From: Bacteroidales bacterium
GTDB taxonomy: Bacteria > Bacteroidota > Bacteroidia > Bacteroidales > UBA932
Reading direction: 5' to 3'
Assembly: GCA_016288055.1 (NCBI GenBank)
Contig: JAEEXZ010000002.1
Coordinates: 1-64,000, forward strand
DNA length: 64,000 bases
The notes under the pieces are model-generated. The model was not told the DNA's origin and ran no database searches. It saw only the letters and a program-made list of their open reading frames with translations. Shown piece after piece: positions 32,422-40,733 of the stretch. A program made the translations under genes and the position numbers. The first letter of the stretch is position 1. Each line of letters starts with the position of its first letter.

Positions 32422-33234
32422 ATGAAAAGCGAAGTATTCAACGGTTCCCGTTTCTGGAACTATTTCAAATACGATCTTGTACAGATGTGGCGCAACCACA
32501 TGAAAGCCGCCATCGGCATCGGCCTTTCCGGTGTCATCGTTTACTTCATAACGGTGATTCTCTCCCTGACGATCACCGGAGCCTGGAACGGTCCCAACAT
32601 CATCGTAAGAGCGCTCACCTTCTTCTTCGCCGGCGCAGCCCTTGAACTGTACTACACCCGCATCTATGGCTATCTGACGGATCGTCGTAAAGGTAGCGCA
32701 TGGCTTATGGTTCCGGCCTCCAGCTTTGAAAAGTGGCTTTCCATGATGATCATGTCACTTCTCATCCTTCCCATCCTGCTGGCCGCCGTATTCCTCGTCC
32801 TTGACTGGCTGATGTGCGCCCTCGACCCCACGGTTGGAGATTCCATCCTCCACTACGCCTTTGACGGTATCAGTTCTCTCCGCACGGCGCTGGACGAGGT
32901 CAATGCAGAGTACAATACTTTCTGGACTCCCGGAATGTTCGTGCCTGTCTTCATCGTTTCCTTCTGCTTCAACTATCTGTTTTTCCTGCTCTGCGGTATT
33001 TGCTTCAAGAAAAACAAGATTGTCAATGCCTTCCTGGTAATCATTCTTACCAGCATCGTCTGGACCATTTGCATGAGCGTCTTCGGCTTCCCCACTTACT
33101 ATAATATCGAAGTATTTGCCGACGCAGAGCACGCCCTTGAAAAAATGATGACGATACTCAATATTGTAACAGGAGCCGCCGCTGTGGGTATCGCCGGAGG
33201 CATCTTCTACAGAATCAAAACTTTAAAACATTAG
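32422..33234 (+). CDS. ABC-2 type permease subunit
   Basis: 270 aa with about six hydrophobic helices (IGIGLSGVIVYFITVILSLTI, ALTFFFAGAALELYY, LPILLAAVFLVLDWLM, IVSFCFNYLFFLLCGICF, FLVIILTSIVWTICMSVFG, IVTGAAAVGIAGGIFY). KGSAWLMVPASSFEKWLS matches the ABC-2 permease group that follows YtrA-type ATPases in Bacteroidetes. Partner of the upstream ATPase, gap 4 nt; next gene begins 4 nt after its stop. Confidence 0.8.
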   Translation: MKSEVFNGSRFWNYFKYDLVQMWRNHMKAAIGIGLSGVIVYFITVILSLTITGAWNGPNIIVRALTFFFAGAALELYYTRIYGYLTDRRKGSAWLMVPASSFEKWLSMMIMSLLILPILLAAVFLVLDWLMCALDPTVGDSILHYAFDGISSLRTALDEVNAEYNTFWTPGMFVPVFIVSFCFNYLFFLLCGICFKKNKIVNAFLVIILTSIVWTICMSVFGFPTYYNIEVFADAEHALEKMMTILNIVTGAAAVGIAGGIFYRIKTLKH

Positions 33235-33238
33235 AATC

Positions 33239-33577
33239 ATGGACTTTCACGGAGAAAAACCCATCTATCTCCAGATTGCCGACGTGTTTTGCGAAAACAT
33301 CCTGACCGGCACTCTGAAGGCGGACGAGCGCATCCCGTCTGTCCGCGAATACGGCGCCGAGATTGGCGTGAATCCCAATACTGTCATGAGAGTTTACGAG
33401 AAACTGACTGCCGAAGGCATCATCTACAACAAGCGCGGAATCGGTTACTTCGTTTCCGAAGATGCGCGCGAGAAAATCCTGGACACCCAGCGCAAGGAAT
33501 TCATTGAGACAGAAGTGCCTGCCATCCGTCGCAAGATGGAACTGCTGGGACTGGATGCAAGTATATTCAATAAATAA
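33239..33577 (+). CDS. GntR-family regulator, YtrA subfamily
   Basis: 112 aa, the short YtrA form with a winged helix and only a small dimerisation tail. PIYLQIADVFCENILTGTLKADERIPSVRE and IGVNPNTVMRVYEKLTAEGIIYNKRGIGYFV are the classical GntR HTH. It probably represses its own operon through the dyad at 31561-31584. Confidence 0.92.
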   Translation: MDFHGEKPIYLQIADVFCENILTGTLKADERIPSVREYGAEIGVNPNTVMRVYEKLTAEGIIYNKRGIGYFVSEDAREKILDTQRKEFIETEVPAIRRKMELLGLDASIFNK

Positions 33578-33584
33578 TAAAGCA

Positions 33585-34268
33585 ATGAAAAAACTATTCC
33601 TCCTCATCAGTTGCGCAGCTGTCCTGTTTACCGGCTGCATCAGCATTAACTACGGATTCAAGACTGTCCGCTGCAACGGACCCGTCGAAGAAGTGTACTT
33701 TGAAGACTTGAAGGACTTCAGCAAGATCGAAGCATTTGCTTCCGTTGACCTGAACATTGTCCAGGCCGACACCTTCTCTGTAAAAGTGACCGCCAACAAG
33801 GAAGTGTTCGATTACCTGAACTACCAGATAAAAGACGAAACGCTCCTTCTCGTCACCAAAGACAGCGTAGCCCTCCGTGCAGAGAAATACGTTGTGGACA
33901 TCACGCTTCCCTACATCGAGAAGATTGAAGTCTTCGGCGCGGGAGACGTAGATTTCAAAGGCAACTATGCCTCTGACAAGTCGCTCGCCATTGACGTCAA
34001 CGGTGCGGCCGATATCAATATCGGAAAGATGCAGGTCCCCTCAGTGAGCATCGATGTGAATGGTGCCGGAGACATTGCCATCAACGATTTGGATGCAGAG
34101 AAGCTTTCCATCGAAGTGAACGGCGCCGGTGATGTGGTCGTCGCCGGAAAATGCGAGAAGTGCAGCTTCTCCGTGAATGGTGCCGGTGACATCGATGCCA
34201 AAAATCTGGAATGCAACGATGTCAAGACGCACAAGTCCGGACTTGCCAGCATCGCGCTCAAAAAGTAA
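33585..34268 (+). CDS. DUF2807 'head-GIN' lipoprotein
   Basis: 227 aa from ATG 33585 (MKKLFLLISCAAVLFTGC, lipobox FTGC). The mature protein is a DUF2807 beta-helix: FSKIEAFASVDLNIVQADTFSVKVTANKE is the adhesin-like start, and five VNGAGDI/VNGAADI repeats (about residues 140-215) mark the turns. The family is common in Bacteroidetes, located at the envelope, with unknown function. Fourth gene of the GntR operon (7-nt gap), so probably part of the same stress or export response. Confidence 0.82.
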   Translation: MKKLFLLISCAAVLFTGCISINYGFKTVRCNGPVEEVYFEDLKDFSKIEAFASVDLNIVQADTFSVKVTANKEVFDYLNYQIKDETLLLVTKDSVALRAEKYVVDITLPYIEKIEVFGAGDVDFKGNYASDKSLAIDVNGAADINIGKMQVPSVSIDVNGAGDIAINDLDAEKLSIEVNGAGDVVVAGKCEKCSFSVNGAGDIDAKNLECNDVKTHKSGLASIALKK

Positions 34269-34302
34269 CTTTTTTCTTCCTTAAATAATCGTTTTGTGCT
34301 TG

Positions 34303-34388
34303 GGACGAATGGCCAAAAAAGCGGTCATTCGTCCCAAAATCGTTACTTTCGTCCCTAAATAGCAGTTTTAACCCCATTCATTCGTCCC
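34303..34388. repeat. cluster of four TTCGTCCC motifs (one hairpin, two single)
   Basis: GGGACGAATGGCC (34303-34315) and GGTCATTCGTCCC (34323-34335) pair with one mismatch; further copies TTTCGTCCC (34347-34355) and ATTCGTCCC (34380-34388) follow at about 25- and 33-bp steps upstream of the next promoter (-7 TAATTTTG at 34425-34432). The arrangement suggests operator sites for the downstream gene. Confidence 0.5.
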
Positions 34389-34424
34389 AGACAACATTTC
34401 TTTTTTCAGGTCTTTCGCACGCTG

Positions 34425-34432
34425 TAATTTTG
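34425..34432 (+). promoter_or_regulatory. -7 box TAATTTTG for the condensation-like gene
   Basis: TAnnTTTG match 18 nt before ATG 34451. It overlaps a possible TTG start at 34430, excluding that start. Confidence 0.5.
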
Positions 34433-34450
34433 CGCAAAACCTTGAGAGAA

Positions 34451-35728
34451 ATGATTGCAACTATTCCCGCCCGACTCAGACTGGACAACGCAGCAAACAT
34501 CTATCCCGCATCCATGTCCAAGCATTACAGCTCGTTGTACAGGATGAAGGTAAGCCTTGTCGATCCCGTCGATACAGATATATTACAGGCCGCGCTACTG
34601 CGCGTATCCGAACGCATTCCCACTTTCCGGTGCACGCTTAGAAACGGCACTTTCTGGTGGTATCTTGACCGCTGCAAAGCGCTGCCCTGCATAAGACCCG
34701 TGAAACCCCTCAAACATTTTTCCTTCAAAGAACAGGAAGGTCTCCTCTATCGTGTGAGCGTAGAAGGCAAGGAGATCCTGCTTGACGTGTTTCACGCCCT
34801 TGCCGACGGAAACGGCGCCATGTGTTTCCTTCTGACGCTTGCAGGAGAGTACATCCGCACCCGTTACGGAGTGAGCCTCACTTACAACCAGCTTGTCTGG
34901 AACCCTGGCGAACACCCCGTATATGCAGAAGTGGAAGACAGCTTCAAAACCGTCTTCAGCGGCCGCCACGGCCAGCTGGAGAAGAATGTCGATGCCTACC
35001 ACATCCGCGGGAACGTACTCCCCTTCTCCGCCGTCAAGGACCTGCGCGCCGTTTTGTCGGCCGATGCATTCCGCCGCGTATGCCGGCAGTACGGCTGCAC
35101 CGTGACCGAACTTCTCACGGCCACCATGCTCTGGGCGCTGCAGGAAGAGCACAGGATTGATACATCGGCCCGCAAGCGCAGCGTCCTGAAGGTCTCGGTG
35201 CCCGTGAACCTGAGGCCGATCTACGGCAGCCGCACCGTGCGCAACTTCTCCTCCTACGTAAACCTGGGCGTTGACGTTAAAGACGGCTATTACTCCTTCC
35301 CGGAGCTGGTGGCAGCCGTAAAGGCACAGAAAGAGCACGACTTGCGCAAGGAGAACCTGGAGCCCAAGATCGCTGCCAACGTAGAGCTGGAGGAAATGCT
35401 CCTGGTACGCATGCTTCCCCTCAAGATCAAGCATCCCATCATCGATATCATCAACCTGCTGCATGGAGACCGCTTCTGCTCCCAGACGCTCTCCAATATG
35501 GGAAATCTGGAAGTGCCGGAAGAAATGCGCATTTATATGACAGGAGTGGACTTCATCCTGGGACGCCAGCGCGGCAACAGCGGCGCATTCTCCTGCGTAA
35601 GTTACAACGGGAAGATGTATCTGCACATGACACGGAAAGTGGCGGGAGACCGTTTCGAGATGGCTTTCCTGCGCCAGCTTTCCGCTCTGGGGCTTTCCGT
35701 AAGCACCCAGCTTACAAATCTAGCCTAA
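34451..35728 (+). CDS. condensation/alcohol-acetyltransferase-like protein
   Basis: 425 aa from ATG 34451. The catalytic-like motif VFHALADGNGAMCFL (HxxxDG of CoA-dependent acyltransferases and NRPS condensation domains) is at about residue 118, and the second subdomain carries NLRPIYGSRTVRNFSSYVNLG, resembling the structural part of the latch region. Such single-domain proteins transfer acyl or amino-acyl groups; no NRPS modules, carrier proteins or AMP ligases are nearby, so the acceptor is unknown. Convergent 9-nt overlap with the next minus-strand gene. Confidence 0.65.
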   Translation: MIATIPARLRLDNAANIYPASMSKHYSSLYRMKVSLVDPVDTDILQAALLRVSERIPTFRCTLRNGTFWWYLDRCKALPCIRPVKPLKHFSFKEQEGLLYRVSVEGKEILLDVFHALADGNGAMCFLLTLAGEYIRTRYGVSLTYNQLVWNPGEHPVYAEVEDSFKTVFSGRHGQLEKNVDAYHIRGNVLPFSAVKDLRAVLSADAFRRVCRQYGCTVTELLTATMLWALQEEHRIDTSARKRSVLKVSVPVNLRPIYGSRTVRNFSSYVNLGVDVKDGYYSFPELVAAVKAQKEHDLRKENLEPKIAANVELEEMLLVRMLPLKIKHPIIDIINLLHGDRFCSQTLSNMGNLEVPEEMRIYMTGVDFILGRQRGNSGAFSCVSYNGKMYLHMTRKVAGDRFEMAFLRQLSALGLSVSTQLTNLA

Positions 35729-36253
35729 AGGATAGAAAAGGTTGTTGTAGCGGCTGTGCCAGCTTTTGTCATACTGCTTACGGATGACGCGGGCGCTGGC
35801 AAAGAGGTTGAAATTATCCCACGCCGCCAGAAACAGGGCGGCAAAGTCCTCGCGGCCATGAAGGGCCAGCGCGAACAGCGTGTACACAGCTACGACATAG
35901 ACCATGGCGCGCTCGCGGTCGTCGGCCTGGGGATTGTCCGGCGTCACAAGGACGAGGCGTTCGGCCTGCGCGAAAGAGAGGTCCGCGATGGCATCGGCGA
36001 GGAGAGGGTCGGAGGCGGGCCGATAAAGTTGGCGGCAGTAGCGCTCCCCTGCCCGCGTGCGGGTATCGGCCTCCTTTTCCAGGATCGCATTAGGGGACGG
36101 CAGCGCGCTCTCGAAGTAGCGGGACGGACTGGCCTTCCCTTTCAGGAAATCGAGAGCCAGGATGCAGTAATCCCGCACGGAGGCTTCCACATCCATTTTC
36201 ATGGGCGCGTTTTCGTCTATTCTGCGGAGTATGTCATCCAAATTCGCCGGCAT
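35720..36253 (-). CDS. uncharacterised helical protein
   Basis: 177 aa from ATG 36253 (MPANLDDILRRIDENAP); a longer start would run through the divergent promoter. Mostly alpha-helical, soluble, no signal peptide. Segments include PNAILEKEADTRTRAGERYCRQLY, AQAERLVLVTPDNPQADD and AMVYVVAVYTLFALALHGREDFAALFLAAWDNFNLFASARVIRK. I do not recognise the family. Single gene between a convergent acyltransferase and a divergent dehydrogenase. Confidence 0.6.
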   Translation of the reverse strand: MPANLDDILRRIDENAPMKMDVEASVRDYCILALDFLKGKASPSRYFESALPSPNAILEKEADTRTRAGERYCRQLYRPASDPLLADAIADLSFAQAERLVLVTPDNPQADDRERAMVYVVAVYTLFALALHGREDFAALFLAAWDNFNLFASARVIRKQYDKSWHSRYNNLFYPLG

Positions 36254-36280
36254 ATCACTCGTAAATATACGAATTTTACT

Positions 36281-36288
36281 TAATTTTG
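36281..36288 (+). promoter_or_regulatory. -7 box TAATTTTG giving a leaderless dehydrogenase mRNA
   Basis: Only 5 nt separate the box from the ATG at 36294, so transcription is expected to start at or next to the start codon. Confidence 0.55.
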
Positions 36289-36293
36289 CACCC

Positions 36294-37220
36294 ATGAACA
36301 TTGTATTTCTTGACGCCATCTCCATGGGGGATGTCTCCCTGGAGGAAATCGCTTCCCTGGGTCATTTCACCTCCTATCCCACTTCCACCGCGGAAGAAGC
36401 CCGCGAGCGCGTGAAGGACGCAGACGTCGTCCTCCTTAACAAAGTCATTGTGGACCAGGCATTTCTGGACGCTGCGCCCCGGCTCAAACTCGTCTGCGAG
36501 GCGGGTACAGGCATCAACAATATCAACGTTCCCCTGTGCGAAAAGCGGGGCGTGATCGTGCGCAACGTAGCGGCCTACTCCACCGACTCCGTGGCGCAGA
36601 CGGCCTGGATGCACATTCTCAACCTCGCGGGACGCGCGTTCCACTACCAGGAATTCGTCCAGAGCGGGGACTACAGCCGGAATCCCGTCCACGTGGACTA
36701 CCGGCACCCCTTCACAGAACTTGCCGGGAAAACGCTCGGCATCGTGGGGATGGGCGCCATCGGCCAGAAAGTCGCAGCCATCGGCACGGCCTTCGGCATG
36801 CGCGTAGTCTATTATTCGACGTCCGGGACCGCGCACTGCAAGGACTACCCCTGCGTGACGCTGGAGGAACTTCTGAAGCAGGCCGATGTCCTCTCCATCC
36901 ACGCGCCCTACAACGCGCGCACCGCGGGGCTCATCGGCTATGAGCAGCTTCGACAGATGAAGAAATCGGCTTTCCTCGTGAATACGGGACGCGGCGGCAT
37001 CGCCGTGGAGGAAGACCTGGCCCGGGCGCTGGATGAAGGTCTCATCGCCGGCGCGGCCCTCGATGTATATGAAAGGGAGCCGCTCCCGCAGAGCAGCCCC
37101 CTTATGAAGATCAAAGACTCCGGGCGGCTTATTTTCTCGCCGCACATTGCCTGGTATTCCCGTGAAGCCCGTGCAAGACTGGCTCACGAGATGGCGGAGA
37201 ATATCCGCCGTGGATGGTAA
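36294..37220 (+). CDS. D-2-hydroxyacid dehydrogenase
   Basis: 308 aa from ATG 36294. N-terminal substrate half (VLLNKVIVDQAFLDAAPRLKLVCEAGTGINNINV), Rossmann NAD site GKTLGIVGMGAIGQKVAAIG, catalytic-region pieces LSIHAPYNARTAGLIGYEQL, NTGRGGIAVEEDLARAL and FSPHIAWYSREAR (His of the Glu-His pair). Family members reduce glyoxylate, hydroxypyruvate or similar; glycerate dehydrogenase (HprA) is the best single guess. Abuts convergent icd with no gap. Confidence 0.85.
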   Translation: MNIVFLDAISMGDVSLEEIASLGHFTSYPTSTAEEARERVKDADVVLLNKVIVDQAFLDAAPRLKLVCEAGTGINNINVPLCEKRGVIVRNVAAYSTDSVAQTAWMHILNLAGRAFHYQEFVQSGDYSRNPVHVDYRHPFTELAGKTLGIVGMGAIGQKVAAIGTAFGMRVVYYSTSGTAHCKDYPCVTLEELLKQADVLSIHAPYNARTAGLIGYEQLRQMKKSAFLVNTGRGGIAVEEDLARALDEGLIAGAALDVYEREPLPQSSPLMKIKDSGRLIFSPHIAWYSREARARLAHEMAENIRRGW

Positions 37221-38435
37221 TTAAGCGCCCAGGCGTACTTCCAGACGCTTTCTGATTTCCTGAAGGAACTGGAGTGAGGTAAGGCCCTTCGGGGTAATGC
37301 CCTCGGAGAGGTTCACCAGGTCCTTGGTCTCCAGACCCTCGTTCAGGGTGTCGAAGCAGGCCTGCTCCAGCTGGTTGGCGTAGTTCACCAGTTCCGGCAG
37401 GTTGTCCATCTCGCCGCGCTTGCGGAAGGCACCGCTCCAGGCGAAGATGGTGGCCATCGGGTTGGTGGAAGTCTCCTCACCCTTGAGATACTTGTAATAG
37501 TGACGGGTCACGGTGCCGTGAGCGGCCTCGTACTCGTACTTGCCGTCGGGGCTCACCAGCACGGAAGTCATCATGGCCAGGGAACCGAATGCGGTGGACA
37601 CCATGTCGGACATCACGTCGCCGTCGTAGTTCTTGCAGGCCCAGATGAAACCGCCCTCGGAGCGCATCACACGGGCCACTGCGTCGTCGATGAGCGTGTA
37701 AAAGTACTCGATGCCGGCGGCCTCGAACTGCTCCTTGTACTCGTTCTCGTAGATTTCCTCGAAGATGGCCTTGAAGCGGCCGTCATACTTCTTGGAGATG
37801 GTATCCTTGGTGGCGAACCACAGGTTTTGCTTCACATCCAGCGCGTATTTGAAGCAGGCGTGGGCGAAGCTGCTGATGGACTTGTCGGTGTTATGCATGC
37901 CCTCGATCACGCCGGGGCCGGCAAACTCGTGGATCACTTCCTCGATGCGCTCGCCGGAAACGCCTTCGAACACCAGTTTGGCCACACCGGGCTCGGTGGT
38001 CTGGATTTCCACATCACGGTACACGTCGCCGTAAGCGTGACGGGCGATGGTGATGGGCTTCTTCCAGAACTTCACGGCCGGATGGATGGAAGGGATGGTG
38101 ATAGGTGTACGGAACACGGTACCGTCCAGCATGGCGCGGATGGTTCCGTTCGGGCTCTTCCACATCTGGTGCAGATTGTACTCGCTCATGCGCTGCACGT
38201 TGGGAGTGATGGTGGCGCACTTGACGGCAACGCCCAGACGCTTGGTGGCGTTGGCCGAGTCGATGGTCACCTGGTCGGAGGTCTTGTCGCGGTACGGCAG
38301 GCCCAGGTCGTAGTACTCGGTCTTAAGGTCCACGAAGGGCAGGATGAGCTCGTCCTTGATCATTTTCCAGAGGATTCTGGTCATTTCATCGCCGTCCATC
38401 TCTACGAGCGGCGTAGTCATTTTGATTTTTTCCAT
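37221..38435 (-). CDS. icd: NADP-dependent isocitrate dehydrogenase (eukaryote-like type)
   Basis: 404 aa, the length and sequence type of homodimeric eukaryotic-like [107 protein letters not shown]. Converts isocitrate to 2-oxoglutarate. Last gene of citX-DUF4954-citCG-acn-icd, downstream of aconitase with a repeat in the 60-bp gap; together acn and icd form the citrate-to-2-oxoglutarate branch used for glutamate. Confidence 0.95.
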   Translation of the reverse strand: MEKIKMTTPLVEMDGDEMTRILWKMIKDELILPFVDLKTEYYDLGLPYRDKTSDQVTIDSANATKRLGVAVKCATITPNVQRMSEYNLHQMWKSPNGTIRAMLDGTVFRTPITIPSIHPAVKFWKKPITIARHAYGDVYRDVEIQTTEPGVAKLVFEGVSGERIEEVIHEFAGPGVIEGMHNTDKSISSFAHACFKYALDVKQNLWFATKDTISKKYDGRFKAIFEEIYENEYKEQFEAAGIEYFYTLIDDAVARVMRSEGGFIWACKNYDGDVMSDMVSTAFGSLAMMTSVLVSPDGKYEYEAAHGTVTRHYYKYLKGEETSTNPMATIFAWSGAFRKRGEMDNLPELVNYANQLEQACFDTLNEGLETKDLVNLSEGITPKGLTSLQFLQEIRKRLEVRLGA

Positions 38436-38450
38436 AATATTTAATTATTT

Positions 38451-38497
38451 GTCATTCTGAGCGAATTATTTGTCATTCTGAGCGAAGCGAAGAATCT
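38451..38497 (+). repeat. family-1 repeat with a partial tandem copy, between acn and icd
   Basis: A truncated copy GTCATTCTGAGCGA (38451-38464) is followed, 8 nt later, by a complete one (38472-38497) whose last two bases belong to the acn stop codon. Confidence 0.85.
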
Positions 38498-40733
38498 ACT
38501 TCCTATTCTTATAATAATTCATGAGGCAGCCGTCGGCGAGGATCTGGCGTTCATCCTCGGTGAGCGGCTTGAAGTAAAGGGTAATGGGCGTGGACTTGCC
38601 GTCGCGGGTGATGACGCGCGCCTCGATCTGCTCCTCGCCGCCCAGGATGGCCTTGCGGATGCCGGGCACGAACACATAGTCCCCCACCTCGTACTCGAAA
38701 GGAGTATCCGGGCCGATGGTAAACGGAACGATACCCCAGTTGATGCAGTTGGAGCGATAACGCTTGGTGGCATACTCGTAGCAGATGTTGGCGTCGCCGC
38801 CCAGCACCTTCTGGCAGGAAGCGGCCTGCTCACGGGCGCTGCCATCGCCGGGCTTGTTGGCAAACACGCAGGAACCGAAGGAAGTGGTCTCGGGAGAGGT
38901 TCCGGCAACGGCGAAAGCCTTCTGGAGATCCTCGGAGAGCTGTCCGGCGCGGCGGTTGCGGTCGTCCTCCTGGATGCGCTTGCTGCGGCCTACATACTCG
39001 GGAACGCGGCGGCTCAGGGCGAACTCGGAGAGCTTGAGCGGGTTGGAACGGTAGCTGGACGTTTCACCGGAAGGAATGAGTTCGTCGGTGGTGGTCACGG
39101 GGTCGTGGATGACGGCGGCCAGTTCCAGCAGCATGTTCTCCTGCATGGCAGGCATCACGGGCCAGTCCTTGATATTGGGACCATAACGCAGCTCTACGGA
39201 AAGGTCTGCCTTGCCGTAACCATTGTAGATACGCTTCTCGTAGATATGGCCGTCGAACTCATAGGGCTTGTGCTTGTCCTCGTATTCGATATCGGTAGCA
39301 GCGGTGATGACGCCGCCGTTTGCAGCCGTAGCGGCAATGGAACGGGCGTCCATCAGGGCCACCATGGAAATCTGTCCCTGGCCGGGCTTGGAGCCTTCGC
39401 GGTTGGGGAAGTTGCGGGTGGTATGGCGGATGGACAGGCCATTGTTGGACGGCACGTCACCGGCGCCGAAGCAAGGGCCGCAGAAAGCGGGCTTGATGAC
39501 CACGCCGGCCTCCAGGAGTTCCTCGGCGATATGGTTACGCGTGGTTGCCAGATAAACCGGAGTGCTCTGCGGATAGGCGCTCATGGTGAAGTAATCGTTG
39601 CCGATGGACTTGCCCTTGAGGATAGTAGCGGCCTCGGAGAGGTTGTCGTAGGTGCCGCCGGAGCAGCCGGCAATGATACCCTGGTCGGCGTACACCTTTC
39701 CGTTCTTGATCTTGGACATGAGGTCGGGGTGCACTTTCTCGCCAAAACGCTTGATGGTGTCTTCCTCGATGGCCTTGAGGACCTTTTCAGGGTTGGCCTG
39801 CAGTTCGTGGATGGTCACGGCGTTGGACGGGTGGTAAGGCAGGGCGATCATGCTCTCCTGCTGGGAGAGGTCGATGGTGATCATGGCGTCGTAGTAGGCG
39901 ACCTTACCGGGATCCAGCTTCTTGTAGGCGCTGGGACGTCCGTGCATTTCGAAGTAGTTCTTCACCTCCTCGTCGGTGATCCAGATGGAGGACAGGCAGG
40001 TGGTCTCGGTGGTCATTACGTCGATGCCGTTACGGAAGTCGATGGGGAGTTCCTTGACGCCGGGGCCGGCGAATTCCAGGACTTTGTTCTTGACGAAACC
40101 GCTTTCGAACACAGCCTTAACCAGGGAGATGGCCACGTCGTGCGGGCCGATACCGTGCTTGGGCTTGCCTTCCAGCCACACCAGCACCACCTCGGGGGCA
40201 TTGATGTCCCAGGTGTTCTGCAGGAGCTGCTTCACGAGCTCGCCGCCACCTTCACCCACGCCCATGTTGCCCAGGGAACCGTAACGAGTATGGGAGTCGG
40301 AACCCAGAATCATGTTACCGCAGGCGGTAAGGGCCTCGCGGGCATACTGGTGAATCACCGCCTGGTTGGCAGGTACGTAGATACCGCCGTACTTCTTGGC
40401 CGCGGAAAGGCCGAACACATGGTCGTCCTCATTGATGGTACCGCCCACTGCACACAGGGAATTGTGGCAGTTGGTCATGGCGTACGGCAGCGGGAACTTC
40501 TCCAGTCCGCTGGCGCGAGCCGTCTGGATAATACCTACGTAAGTGATGTCATGGCTCACCATGGCGTCGAAGCGGATATTGAGGGCCTTGCCCTTGGAAC
40601 CGTTCACGTCATGAGCGCGCAGAATCTGGTAGGTAATGGTGTTTTCACGGGCCTCGTCTTTACCGAGGGCCGCTTCCTGGGCGATGGTTTTCCCATCAAG
40701 GAGATAAACTCCATTGGCGTTCAGTGTAATCAT
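38496..40733 (-). CDS. acnA: aconitate hydratase
   Basis: 745 aa from ATG 40733 (MITLNANGVYLLDG). Aconitase domains 1-3 include GSDSHTRYGSLGNMGVGEGGG and IIAGCSGGTYDNLSEA with the first cluster Cys, PAFCGPCFGAGDVPSNN with the other two Cys; the swivel domain 4 ends with YRSNCINWGIVPF. Needs a 4Fe-4S cluster. This is the Bacteroidetes monomeric type of about 750 aa. Its ATG overlaps the citCG stop (ATGA), so translation is coupled; the stop overlaps a repeat. Confidence 0.92.
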   Translation of the reverse strand: MITLNANGVYLLDGKTIAQEAALGKDEARENTITYQILRAHDVNGSKGKALNIRFDAMVSHDITYVGIIQTARASGLEKFPLPYAMTNCHNSLCAVGGTINEDDHVFGLSAAKKYGGIYVPANQAVIHQYAREALTACGNMILGSDSHTRYGSLGNMGVGEGGGELVKQLLQNTWDINAPEVVLVWLEGKPKHGIGPHDVAISLVKAVFESGFVKNKVLEFAGPGVKELPIDFRNGIDVMTTETTCLSSIWITDEEVKNYFEMHGRPSAYKKLDPGKVAYYDAMITIDLSQQESMIALPYHPSNAVTIHELQANPEKVLKAIEEDTIKRFGEKVHPDLMSKIKNGKVYADQGIIAGCSGGTYDNLSEAATILKGKSIGNDYFTMSAYPQSTPVYLATTRNHIAEELLEAGVVIKPAFCGPCFGAGDVPSNNGLSIRHTTRNFPNREGSKPGQGQISMVALMDARSIAATAANGGVITAATDIEYEDKHKPYEFDGHIYEKRIYNGYGKADLSVELRYGPNIKDWPVMPAMQENMLLELAAVIHDPVTTTDELIPSGETSSYRSNPLKLSEFALSRRVPEYVGRSKRIQEDDRNRRAGQLSEDLQKAFAVAGTSPETTSFGSCVFANKPGDGSAREQAASCQKVLGGDANICYEYATKRYRSNCINWGIVPFTIGPDTPFEYEVGDYVFVPGIRKAILGGEEQIEARVITRDGKSTPITLYFKPLTEDERQILADGCLMNYYKNRK

